Shown here one piece after another: positions 9,101 to 16,829 of a stretch of 53,298 bases of DNA. The stretch is taken from assembly GCA_003151495.1 (NCBI GenBank), contig PLXR01000083.1, forward strand, positions 1 to 53,298, written 5' to 3'. Below the pieces are notes generated by a model. The model saw nothing but the letters and a program-made list of their open reading frames with translations. It was not told where the DNA came from and searched no databases. The position numbers were made by a program, and so were the translations under genes. Source of the DNA: Opitutaceae bacterium. GTDB lineage: Bacteria > Verrucomicrobiota > Verrucomicrobiia > Opitutales > Opitutaceae. Positions within the stretch are counted from its first letter, which is position 1. Every line of letters starts with the position of its first letter.

Positions 9101-11204
9101 TCGCGAGGATCGAGCCCTGGTTGACCCAGCTCGCCTGGCTGTAGCCAAAATAGACGTCGGTGCCCGACCCGTTCGAGATGATCGAGCCGCTCGGGCCGTT
9201 GACCACCACGTCGTTCAGGTAATTCCCAAGATAGGTGTTCCCTGAGGTCGCATTCACCGTGCCCGTGTTGTCGAACGTGAAGCCCGAGTTGTTCCCATAG
9301 ATGGAGTTGCTGCCGGCGTTCAGGTTGAGGGTGCCCTGGTTCGCAAACACCGTGCCGGTGTTCTGGCCGTAGACGGAAATGTTCCCCGTCCAAACGGCCG
9401 ACGGGGACAGCGTGAGGGTGGCCCCCACGCTATTTAGGCCAAAGCTGTCGTATCCCACGGTCGGAAAGGTCGTGGTGCCGCCGGTGAAGGTGGTGCTGTT
9501 CTGCACATAGACGGTCGCATATGCCGACGGCAGGAAGTTGAAATTCCCGGACATCGTGACCCCGTTGAGCGTGCCCGTGCTGCCGAACGTCAGAGCGTTC
9601 CCGTTGACGGTCCCGTTCGTTATCGTGCCACCGGCAAGCGTGTAGATGCCGGAGGTGGGGGCGACGAGCGTGGAACTCAGGTTGTTGACGGTGCCCGTCA
9701 GGTTGAGCGTGCCCCCCGCCCCGTTTATGGTGCCGCTGGTCAGGTTGGCCGTCGGGAAGGTGCCGCCCAGGTCGACCGTGCCTCCGCTCGAGGCGGTGAT
9801 GGATCCCGTGTTGGACCAGGCTGAGTTGCCGGTGCCAAGATACAGCGTGCTGGCCCCGAAAGCATGGAGGGAACCTGCGTTCGAGACGGAGGACCCGCTC
9901 GTGTTGCCGTAGTAGATGTTTCCCCCATTTGCGGAGACCGTGCCGGTCGGGGTGTTTGTCAACACGTCGTTGCCCCCGTTCCCCATGTAGAGGGTCCCTC
10001 CCGTGGCGTTCACGGTGCCATTGTTGGTGAACGTGAAGCCCAGGTATCCCCCGCCATAGAGATTGTTGCTGGAGGACGCGTTCGTGAAGGTCCCGTTGTT
10101 GACGAACGCCACATTGGCCGCCTGCGCCTGAACCGTGACGTCCCCGGTCAAGGTGTCCCCCGCCGCGTTCGTGAGCGCGGTGCCCGTCCCGGTAAGAATG
10201 ATGTAGCTGTTCACAAACGTGGTCGTGCCCCCGGTGAAGACGGTCCCGTTCTCCGCATAGATGTTTCCGGAGCTCGGCACGTTGAAGCTTCCGTTCATCG
10301 TGACGCCGTTCAGCGTGCTGCTGCTGGACGTGCCGAAGGTGAGCGCCCCCCCGTTCACGGTGCCGCCGGTGATCGTGCCCCCGTCGAGCGTGAAGATGCC
10401 CCCGCCGTTGGGCCCGGAGAGCGTCGTGTTGTTGAGGTTGCCCGTGATATTGAGCGTGCCGGACCCGATGATGGCGATCGTGCCGCTGGTAAGGTCTGAG
10501 GACGAGAAGGTGCCCCCCAGGTTCACCACGCCGTTGTTCGTCGCGATGATGATCCCCGTGTTCGTCCAAACGGTGCTGGCGCTGACGCCAAGGGTGAGGT
10601 TGCTGCCGACCCCTGTCGCCTCCAGGGTGCCCTGGTTGGCGACCGTGACCGTCCCGCCGCCGGCCCCGAAGTAGACGTTTCCCCCGATCGCCTCAATTGT
10701 GCCCGCGGCGCCGTTGGTGATCGAGTCCGTGGCCCCGTAGCCAATGTAGAGAGTTCCCGCCGTCGAGTTCACGGTCCCGTTGTTCGTGAAGCTGAATCCG
10801 GTCAGCCCGGCGCCGTAGATCCGGTTTGTCCCGGCCGAGTTGGTGAAGGAGCCGTTGTTCACGAACGCGACGTTCGCCGCAGAGGCTTGGACGGTGACGT
10901 TGCCCGTCCAGGTCCCGTCCGAGGCGATCGTGAGCGCCGTTCCGGCCCCGCTGAGGTACACGTAGCCGTTGACGATGTCGGTCGTTCCCGCCGAGAACAC
11001 CGTGCCATTCTTGGCGGTGAAGCTTGAGCCGCCGTTCGCCAGGAAGTCCCCGACCTCAGAGGCCCCGTTCAGGATGGTCCCGTTCGTGATGATCGTCTGG
11101 GCGCCGCCCCATGAGGCGAAGGCCGCGCAGGCAAAGCCAAGACCCATGAACCGGCCAAAACCTGGGAATCGCTTTCTGGACAAAGTCGAAGTGCCTGCAG
11201 TCAT
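6129..11204 (-). CDS. Giant secreted beta-repeat protein with PEP-CTERM signal (copy 1)
   Basis: A 1691-residue exported protein rich in Gly, Thr, Asn and Ser. It begins with a signal peptide (hydrophobic core FMGLGFACAAFASWGGAQ) and ends with a PEP-CTERM sorting signal: VPEPSTWALL, a hydrophobic helix, then an RRRR cluster. By family, such proteins are recognised by an exosortase and placed in the outer envelope or extracellular matrix. The body has six copies of a beta-strand repeat of 232-253 residues of the autotransporter-associated type. I prefer the ATG at 11204 to the ATG at 11222. With 11204, a 21-base upstream element lies 38 nt from the start, exactly as in the downstream paralogue at 16722. 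It is a clear paralogue of that gene, with near-identical C-terminal 200 residues. A structural or adhesive surface role is likely; no enzymatic domain is visible. Confidence 0.88.
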   Translation of the reverse strand: MTAGTSTLSRKRFPGFGRFMGLGFACAAFASWGGAQTIITNGTILNGASEVGDFLANGGSSFTAKNGTVFSAGTTDIVNGYVYLSGAGTALTIASDGTWTGNVTVQASAANVAFVNNGSFTNSAGTNRIYGAGLTGFSFTNNGTVNSTAGTLYIGYGATDSITNGAAGTIEAIGGNVYFGAGGGTVTVANQGTLEATGVGSNLTLGVSASTVWTNTGIIIATNNGVVNLGGTFSSSDLTSGTIAIIGSGTLNITGNLNNTTLSGPNGGGIFTLDGGTITGGTVNGGALTFGTSSSSTLNGVTMNGSFNVPSSGNIYAENGTVFTGGTTTFVNSYIILTGTGTALTNAAGDTLTGDVTVQAQAANVAFVNNGTFTNASSSNNLYGGGYLGFTFTNNGTVNATGGTLYMGNGGNDVLTNTPTGTVSANGGNIYYGNTSGSSVSNAGSLHAFGASTLYLGTGNSAWSNTGSITASSGGTVDLGGTFPTANLTSGTINGAGGTLNLTGTVNNLSSTLVAPTSGIYTLAGGTITNGTVNGNALTFGSTGTLNGVTMSGNFNFLPSAYATVYVQNSTTFTGGTTTFPTVGYDSFGLNSVGATLTLSPSAVWTGNISVYGQNTGTVFANQGTLNLNAGSNSIYGNNSGFTFDNTGTVNATSGNTYLGNYLNDVVVNGPSGSIISNGSGTDVYFGYSQASWVNQGSILATNNGVVNFQGSYTTADLGGTIDSNTGGILYLQGTLNNAAATLNPPHTGLYTIAGATITGGTVASGAVTFSNYGGTLNGVTMSGSFAMPVNNYASFDVTGNTTFTGGGTTTFTTPGYDVVDLVGSGTALTIAPGATWAGSVSIYGQASNIGFVNQGTMNFGNGSNYFYGNSNGLTFTNTGALNEASAGTVVLGYYSNDTVTNGVGGSMTSSGTGSVIYLGDNQAAWSNQGSLLATNNGVIVFGGNYTTADFGGTIDANTGGILYLEGALNNAAATLNPPNSGAYTLAGATVTGGTIAGGALTFSNSGGTLDGVTMNGSFVLPASAYAYFYAQNNTTFTGGTTTFTTAGYDTVEVSGTGTGLTIAPSATWTGGVNVYGQSPNVTFANQGTINLTSGSSSIYGSGGGLTFLNTGSFNVGTGAYVTLGYYSNDVVTNGVGATMTANGTGAKIYLGYNVATWSNQGTLLATNNGAIDFSGNFTTANLGGVISATSGGALNFVGSLNNTASTLNPPSTGTYTLSGGTITGGTVASGALTFGNSGGTLNGVTMNGNFTLPASTYADFYASNNTTFTGGTTAFSPSNGYDTIYLGSAGTALTVAPSETWTGSFGLYGEVANASFVNQGTIDMVSGSEGIYGIGLGFSFLNGGLLEKAGGTLYLGDYANDSFTNQVGGTLEANGCTIYVGYGSSTVTNLTGGTLSGGTWIAAGTNGLLSFEGTTPINTIALGTVVDLDGTTSVIRTKSGAGPSYQTVQQTLTANFGTLEVLNGASFASTSAGGIANSGTIELGGGVFSATSLVNNPGSMISGSGTFSPTGGVVIGSGVVVAPGNPGTGTYVNTLSFGTGLTLGTGGAGIFDIENASGGAGVGYDTINVTGTALITANSGSPFTLYVESINPGTGNLGVATFNMAQSYQWTLLSAGSISGFSASDFTVDSSLFANSLGGGAFTVTSNANDIFLNFTPVPEPSTWALLASGAAAVGLACLRRRRVRVSGVR
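7000..10990 (-). repeat. Six-copy protein repeat array in PEP-CTERM copy 1
   Basis: Aligning the IYG-containing landmark of each unit (codons near 10811, 10052, 9293, 8597, 7901 and 7202) gives intervals of 759, 759, 696, 696 and 699 bases. That is 253, 253, 232, 232 and 233 residues. Each unit contains a TTFTGGTTTF-like strand, a WTGN strand, an FTNNGTVN-like strand, an ATNNGVVNLGGT-like strand and a GGTITGGTV strand. The copies are diverged, unlike those of the neighbouring paralogue. Outer boundaries are approximate. Confidence 0.85.
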
Positions 11205-11241
11205 CACCAATCGGAGTATCAAGAATCACTCGACCCATTCC

Positions 11242-11262
11242 ACGCAAGCAATTTGCAAATTA
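11242..11262 (-). promoter_or_regulatory. Conserved palindromic upstream element of PEP-CTERM copy 1
   Basis: Twenty-one bases that recur with a single mismatch upstream of the paralogue at 16760-16780. The core here is the perfect palindrome AATTTGCAAATT. The element ends 38 nt before the start codon at 11204, the same spacing as in the other copy. The following leader is also partly conserved (TTGATACTCCGATTGG here against TTGGATATTCGGATAGG there). This fits a promoter element or the operator of a shared regulator; I cannot tell which, and no clear -10/-35 pair stands out. The rest of the spacer (11263-11478) shows no gene and no poly-U terminator. A CCCAAG-ACC-CTTGGG hairpin at 11382-11396 lacks a U-tract. 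Confidence 0.55.
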
Positions 11263-11478
11263 GAGCGCCCGTGCGCCTTCATCGGAGAACCCCATCCGGC
11301 GGCGACAGACATCCATCACTCCAAAACATGGATCCTGCTAGATGCCATGCTGCTTACACTTACGCAACTCCGGACGAATCACCCAAGACCCTTGGGCCCG
11401 AGATTGCCCCCGGCCGGACTGGTGCCGTTCAAACGCCGGTGACCATCGATCCGGCCGGAATTGCGCCGCCGCCGCGCC

Positions 11479-14400
11479 TTAGTGCCTCACCACCGCACAA
11501 ACCCGGACCGGGCGGCGCTTCCAGCATGCGAATCCAAAGATTGCTGCGCCGCCGGCAATCAACGCCCAGGTCGACGGCTCGGGCACCGGGGTGAAATTGA
11601 GGTAGACGTCGTTCGCGTCCGCCGAGACGAAGAAGTATCCGGCGCCGAGGCTGTTCGCGAACAGGGAGCCATCGATCGTGAAATCCGAGGCGCTGAACCC
11701 GGAGATCGAGCCCGCCGACAGGAGCGTCCATTGGTAGCTCTGCGCCATGTTGAAGGTGGCAAGGCCCAGGTTCCCCGTACCGGGGTTGATTGACTCAACG
11801 TAGATCTTGAACGGCGAAACGGGGGTCGCCGAGATCGTCGCGGCCCCCGTGGCGTTGATCGAGTCGTAGCCCGTTCCCGCCGCACCCGACGCGTTCTGGA
11901 TGTCGAATATCCCCGCGCCAGCCGGCCCCAGGGTCAGCGGCGTGCTGAAAGACAGCGTGTTGACGTAGGTGCCGGTCCCCGGGTTGCCCGGGGCGACCAC
12001 GACCCCGCTCCCGATCGCCACGCCGCCCGTCGGTCCAAATGTCCCGCTACCCGAGAGCATGCTGCCCGGGTTGTTGGTCAGCGACGACGCCGTGAATGTC
12101 CCCCCGCCAAGCTGTATCGTGCCGTTGTTCGCGATTCCCGCGCTCGACGACGCGAAATTCCGGCCATTCAGGACCTCGAGCGTCCCGTTGTTGGTCGCCA
12201 GGGTCTGCTCGAGCGTGTGGTTGGAGGGTCCCGACTCGATGTTGGAGCCCGCGCCGTTGAGAATGAGCACGGTTGCCGCCCCGTTGGTCGTGATCGTGCT
12301 GGACGCGCCCGTGAAGAGCAGCGTCCCGCCGTTGGTGGCCATCCACGTGCCGCCCGAAAGGGTGTTGCCGGAGAGGTTCGTGACGGTTGCGCCCCCAAGC
12401 CCGAACGTGACGTTTCCCCCGGCGGCGTCGAACACGCCCGACGGGGCGTTGGTGATCGCGTCCGTGCCGGCGTCCCCGACATTCAGCGTTCCCGAGGTGG
12501 CGTCCACGGTCCCGTTGTTCGTGAAGGTGAACCCCGTCTGCCCGCCGCCGTAGATGTAGTTGACCCCCGAGGTGAGGGTGAAGGTTCCGTTGTTTATGAG
12601 GCCGAGCCCGGTTGCCTGGGCGGAAATCGTCATGTTGCCGGTCCAGGTCTCGTCTGAGGCCAGCGTCAGAGCGTTGCCAGCGCCGTTCAAATGAACCGTG
12701 TTGCTGGCAAACGTCGTGGTGCCGCCGCTGAAGGTCGTGTTCGAGTTCGCCGTGAAGCTCGCGGTCGCGGGCGCCGAATACGACCCCACCATCGCCACGC
12801 CGCTCAGCGTCCCGGCACCCGAGCTGAAGGTCAGCGCGCCACTGTTCACCGTGCCGCCGGAGATCGTTCCGCCGGACAGCGTGAAGATGCCGCCGCCGTC
12901 CGGAGGCGCCAGGGTAGTGTTGTTCAGCGTTCCCGTGATGTTGATCGTGCCGAGGCCCGTGATCCCCACCGTGCCGCTCGTCAGGTTGGCCGTCGAGAAC
13001 GTGCCCCCGAGGTTAACGACGCCGTTGTTCGTCGCCAGAATCGTGCCCGTGTTGGTCCATGCGGTATTGGCGTTGATGCCAAGGTTGACGGTGCTTCCGG
13101 CCCCGGTCGCCTCGAGAAGTCCTGCGTTGGCCACCGTGATCGTGCCGCCGCCGGTCGCCAGGGTTACAATCCCACCGTTTGCCTCGATCGTGCCCGTCGA
13201 GCCGTTGATGATCGCGTCCGTGCCCGCGTCGCCGAGGTTCAGCGTCCCCGAGGTGGCGCTCACGGTCCCGTTGTTCGTGAAGGTGAACCCCGTCTGGCCG
13301 CCGCCGTAGATGAAGTTGGTGCCCGAGGCGTTTGTCCAGGCGCCGTTGTTCGTGAAACCTATTCCGGCCGCCTGGGCGGACAGCGTCATGTTGCCCGTCC
13401 ATGTCTCGTCCGAGGCAATCGTCAGTGCGATGCCAGAGCCGTTCAGATGGACCGTGTTGCTGGCAAACGTCGTGGTGCCGCCGCTGAAGGTCGTGTTCGA
13501 GTTCGCCGTGAAGCCCGCGCTCGAAAGAAGGCTGAAAGCCCCGGGCATCGCCACGCCGCTCAGGGTTCCTCCGCCAGAGCTGAAGGCCAGCGAGCCGCTG
13601 TTCACCGTCCCCCCCGAGATCGTTCCACCGGACAGCGTGAAGATGCCGCCGCCGTCCGGAGGCGCCAGGGTAGTGTTGTTCAGCGTTCCCGTGATGTTGA
13701 TCGTGCCGAGGCCCGTGATCCCCACCGTGCCGCTCGTCAGGTTGGCCGTCGAGAACGTGCCCCCGAGATTAACGACGCCGTTGTTCGTCGCCAGGATCGT
13801 GCCCGTGTTGGTCCATGCGGTATTGGCGTTGATTCCAAGATTGACCGTGCTTCCGGCCCCGGTCGCCTCCAGGAGGCCAGCGTTGGCCACCGTGATCGTG
13901 CCGCCGCCGGTCGCCAGGGTGACCGTCCCTCCGTTCGCCTCGATCGTGCCCGTCGAGCCGTTGGTGATCGCGTCCGTGCCCGCATCGCCGAGGTTCAGCG
14001 TCCCCGAGGTGGCGCTCACGGTCCCGTTGTTCGTGAAGGCGAACCCCGTCTGACCGCCGCCGTAGATGAAGTTGGTGCCCGTTGTGTTCGTCCAGGCGCC
14101 GTTGTTCGTGACGCCGACCCCTGCGGTCTGAGCGGACAGCGTCATGTTGCCGGTCCAGGCCTCGTCCGAGGCAATCGTCAGTGCGTTGCCAGAGCCGTTC
14201 ACATGGACCGTGTTGCTGGCAAACGTCGTGGTGCCTCCGCTGAAGGTCGTATTCGAATTTGCCGTGAAGGCCGCACTCGAGGGCAGGCTGAAGGCCCCCG
14301 GCATGGACACGCCGCTCAGGATCCCGCCGCCAGAGCTGAAGGCCAGCGCTCCGCTGTTCACCGTGCCGCCGGAGATCGTTCCGCCGGACAACGTGAAGAT

Positions 14401-16722
14401 GCCGCCGCCATTCGGCGCGGAGAGCGAGGTGTTGTTGAGCGTGCCCGTGATATTGATCGTGCCGAGGCCCGTGATCCCCACCGTGCCGCTCGTCAGGTTG
14501 GCGGTCGAGAAGGTGCCCCCGAGGTTAACGACTCCGTTGTTCGTCGCCAAAATCGTGCCCGTGTTGGTCCATGCCGTATTGCCATTGGCGCCAAGGTTGA
14601 GCGTGCTGCCGACCCCGGTCGCCTCGATGAGGCCTGCGTTCGCCACCGTGATCGTCCCGCCGCCGGTCGCAAGCGTGACCGTCCCTCCGTTCGCCTCGAT
14701 CGTGCCCGTCGAGCCGTTGGTGATCGCGTCCGTGCCCGCATCGCCGAGGTTCAGCGTCCCCGAGGTGGCGCTCACGGTCCCGTTGTTCGTGAAGGCGAAC
14801 CCCGTCTGACCGCCGCCGTAGATGAAGTTGGTGCCCGTTGTGTTCGTCCAGGCGCCGTTGTTCGTGACGCCGACCCCCGCGGTCTGCGCGGACAGCGTCA
14901 TGTTGCCGGTCCAGGCCTCGTCCGAGGCAAGCGTCAGCGCGTTGCCAGAGCCGTTCACATGGACCGTATTGCTGGCAAACGTCGTGGTGCCGCCGCTGAA
15001 GGTCGTGTTCGAATTTGCCGTGAAGCCAGTGCTCGAAGGAAGGCTGAAAGCCCCGGGCATCGCCACGCCGCTCAGGATCCCGCCGCCGGAGCTGAAGGCC
15101 AGCGCGCCGCTATTCACCGTCCCCCCCGAGATCGTTCCACCGGACAGCGTGAAGATGCCGCCGCCATTGGGCGCGGAGAGCGAGGTGTTGTTGAGCGTGC
15201 CCGTGATGTTGATCGTGCCGAGGCCCGTGATCCCCACCGTGCCGCTCGTCAGGTTGGCGGTCGAGAAGGTGCCCCCGAGGTTAACGACTCCGTTGTTCGT
15301 CGCGAGGATAGTGCCCGTGTTGGTCCATGCGGTATTGCCATTTGCGCCAAGGGTGAGCGTGCTGCCGACCCCGGTCGCCTCGATGAGGCCTGCGTTCGCC
15401 ACCGTGATCGTACCGCCTCCGGTCGCAAGCGTGACCGTCCCTCCGTTCGCCTCGATCGTTCCCGTCGAGCCGTTGGTGATCGCGTCCGTGCCCGCATCGC
15501 CGAGGTTCAGCGTCCCCGAGGTGGCGCTCACGGTCCCGTTGTTCGTGAAGGCGAACCCCGTCTGACCGCCGCCGTAAATGAAGTTGGTGCCCGTTGTGTT
15601 CGTCCAGGCGCCGTTGTTCGTGACGCCTATGCCGGCCGCCTGCGCGGACAGCGTCATGTTGCCGGTCCAGGCCTCGTCCGAGGCAAGCGTCAGCGCGTTG
15701 CCAGAGCCGTTCGCGTGGATCGTCACCGAGCCGAAAGTCGTTGTTCCGCCGCTGAAGGTTGCGTTCGAGTTCGATGTGAAGCTCGTGTTCGTCGGCACTG
15801 AGAAGTTCCCGGCCATCGTCGCGCCGCTCAGAGTCCCGCCCGTCACGCTGAACGCGAGCGAGCCGCTGTTGACCGTTCCGCCCGCGATGGTGCCGCCGCC
15901 GAGGGTGAAGATCCCCCCGCCGTTCGGAGGCGCCAGCACCGTGTTGTTGAGCGTGCCCGTGATGTTGATCGTGCCGAGTCCGATGATCGAAATCGTCCCG
16001 CTTGTGAGGTCGGCGGTCGAAAACGTGCCTCCCAGGTTCACCACGCCGTTGTTGGTCGCGATAATGATCCCGGTGTTTGTCCATGCCGTGTTCCCATTGA
16101 CCCCAAGGGTGAGCGTGCTGCCGGCCCCCGTCGCCTCCAGCGTGCCCGCGTTGGCGACCGTGATCGTTCCCCCGCCCGTCCCAAAGCCGATGTTCCCGCC
16201 AATCGCCTCGATCGTGCCCGCGGCCGCATTTGTGATCGAGTCCGTGCCCGCATCGCCAAGGTTGAGCGTCCCCGACGTCGAGTTCACCGTCCCGTTGTTA
16301 GTGAAGCTGAAACCGGTCAGCCCGCCACCGTAGATGAAGTTGGTCCCCGATGAGTTCGTGAAGGAGCCGTTGTTGACCATGCTGACATTCACAGCCTGGG
16401 CGCTGACCGAAACGCTCCCTGTCCAGATCGCGTCCGAAGCCAGAGTCAGCGCATTGCCTCCTCCTGTAAGGTGAACCGTGTTGCCGCCGGCAAAGGTGGT
16501 GGTGCCGCCGCTGAAGGTGGTGTTCGAATTCACCGTGAAGACGGTGCCGCTCAGCACGGAAAAATCGCCGTTCTCGATGGCCCCGCTCAAAGTCGAGCCG
16601 TTCGGGATGATCGTCTGGGCCGCCGCGGGCGCCGCCAGGGCGATCCACGCCATCGCGGGCGCGAGAACCCAGGCAAGACTTGAGTTTCGACGCCGAACTG
16701 AAACCGGATTAGCTCGATTCAT
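11479..16722 (-). CDS. Giant secreted beta-repeat protein with PEP-CTERM signal (copy 2)
   Basis: A 1747-residue exported protein, upstream paralogue of the gene at 6129-11204. The signal peptide has a long hydrophobic core (LAWVLAPAMAWIALAAPAAAQ) with an AAA-Q cleavage site. The C-terminus carries VPEPSTWALI, a hydrophobic helix and the basic tail KRRPVR, a PEP-CTERM/exosortase signal. Between them are six copies of a 252-residue beta repeat. The last approximately 200 residues, beginning NNPGSMLSGSGTFGPTGG, match the paralogue almost residue for residue. The start at 16722 gives an ordinary signal peptide. The intervening 274 bases and the conserved upstream element suggest that each paralogue has its own promoter. 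The function is probably structural, in surface matrix or adhesion. No catalytic domain, calcium-binding loop or known ligand-binding domain is visible. Confidence 0.9.
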   Translation of the reverse strand: MNRANPVSVRRRNSSLAWVLAPAMAWIALAAPAAAQTIIPNGSTLSGAIENGDFSVLSGTVFTVNSNTTFSGGTTTFAGGNTVHLTGGGNALTLASDAIWTGSVSVSAQAVNVSMVNNGSFTNSSGTNFIYGGGLTGFSFTNNGTVNSTSGTLNLGDAGTDSITNAAAGTIEAIGGNIGFGTGGGTITVANAGTLEATGAGSTLTLGVNGNTAWTNTGIIIATNNGVVNLGGTFSTADLTSGTISIIGLGTINITGTLNNTVLAPPNGGGIFTLGGGTIAGGTVNSGSLAFSVTGGTLSGATMAGNFSVPTNTSFTSNSNATFSGGTTTFGSVTIHANGSGNALTLASDEAWTGNMTLSAQAAGIGVTNNGAWTNTTGTNFIYGGGQTGFAFTNNGTVSATSGTLNLGDAGTDAITNGSTGTIEANGGTVTLATGGGTITVANAGLIEATGVGSTLTLGANGNTAWTNTGTILATNNGVVNLGGTFSTANLTSGTVGITGLGTINITGTLNNTSLSAPNGGGIFTLSGGTISGGTVNSGALAFSSGGGILSGVAMPGAFSLPSSTGFTANSNTTFSGGTTTFASNTVHVNGSGNALTLASDEAWTGNMTLSAQTAGVGVTNNGAWTNTTGTNFIYGGGQTGFAFTNNGTVSATSGTLNLGDAGTDAITNGSTGTIEANGGTVTLATGGGTITVANAGLIEATGVGSTLNLGANGNTAWTNTGTILATNNGVVNLGGTFSTANLTSGTVGITGLGTINITGTLNNTSLSAPNGGGIFTLSGGTISGGTVNSGALAFSSGGGILSGVSMPGAFSLPSSAAFTANSNTTFSGGTTTFASNTVHVNGSGNALTIASDEAWTGNMTLSAQTAGVGVTNNGAWTNTTGTNFIYGGGQTGFAFTNNGTVSATSGTLNLGDAGTDAITNGSTGTIEANGGTVTLATGGGTITVANAGLLEATGAGSTVNLGINANTAWTNTGTILATNNGVVNLGGTFSTANLTSGTVGITGLGTINITGTLNNTTLAPPDGGGIFTLSGGTISGGTVNSGSLAFSSGGGTLSGVAMPGAFSLLSSAGFTANSNTTFSGGTTTFASNTVHLNGSGIALTIASDETWTGNMTLSAQAAGIGFTNNGAWTNASGTNFIYGGGQTGFTFTNNGTVSATSGTLNLGDAGTDAIINGSTGTIEANGGIVTLATGGGTITVANAGLLEATGAGSTVNLGINANTAWTNTGTILATNNGVVNLGGTFSTANLTSGTVGITGLGTINITGTLNNTTLAPPDGGGIFTLSGGTISGGTVNSGALTFSSGAGTLSGVAMVGSYSAPATASFTANSNTTFSGGTTTFASNTVHLNGAGNALTLASDETWTGNMTISAQATGLGLINNGTFTLTSGVNYIYGGGQTGFTFTNNGTVDATSGTLNVGDAGTDAITNAPSGVFDAAGGNVTFGLGGATVTNLSGNTLSGGTWMATNGGTLLFTGASSTITTNGAATVLILNGAGSNIESGPSNHTLEQTLATNNGTLEVLNGRNFASSSAGIANNGTIQLGGGTFTASSLTNNPGSMLSGSGTFGPTGGVAIGSGVVVAPGNPGTGTYVNTLSFSTPLTLGPAGAGIFDIQNASGAAGTGYDSINATGAATISATPVSPFKIYVESINPGTGNLGLATFNMAQSYQWTLLSAGSISGFSASDFTIDGSLFANSLGAGYFFVSADANDVYLNFTPVPEPSTWALIAGGAAIFGFACWKRRPVRVCAVVRH
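12345..16520 (-). repeat. Near-identical 756-bp tandem repeats in PEP-CTERM copy 2
   Basis: The landmark that encodes NFIYGGG (or NYIYGGG) recurs at 12554, 13310, 14066, 14822, 15578 and 16334, five successive intervals of exactly 756 bases (252 residues). The units around 14066-15577 differ by only a few bases per hundred. The first unit in the protein (near 16334) and the last (near 12554) are more diverged. At a second landmark (the TFSGGTTTF codons) the interval between the first and second units is 759, so unit 1 differs by one codon internally. Recent duplication or gene conversion is the simplest explanation. Outer limits are approximate. Confidence 0.92.
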
Positions 16723-16759
16723 AACCTATCCGAATATCCAAAAGCAGGCCCATTAATGG

Positions 16760-16780
16760 ACGCAAGCCATTTGCAAATTA
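16760..16780 (-). promoter_or_regulatory. Conserved palindromic upstream element of PEP-CTERM copy 2
   Basis: The partner of the element at 11242-11262, with one mismatch in 21 bases. The palindromic core is ATTTGCAAAT. It ends 38 nt before the start codon at 16722. Here it lies between divergent genes, about 50 nt from the likely start of the nucleoside-hydrolase gene, so in principle it could act on both. Confidence 0.55.
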
Positions 16781-16829
16781 CTTGATTGGCGCCTCCCCCG
16801 TGGCATGTGCCCTGCTCCTCCATCCCGTG

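Noticed and set aside
12691-15801. 1036-codon plus-strand frame with striking internal repeats
   Set aside because: The repeats are the mirror of the 756-bp units of the PEP-CTERM gene on the other strand. The sense product has a signal peptide and a PEP-CTERM tail; this one has neither.
12345-16520. CRISPR array
   Set aside because: The periodicity is 756 bases with no spacers; it is in-frame protein repetition.
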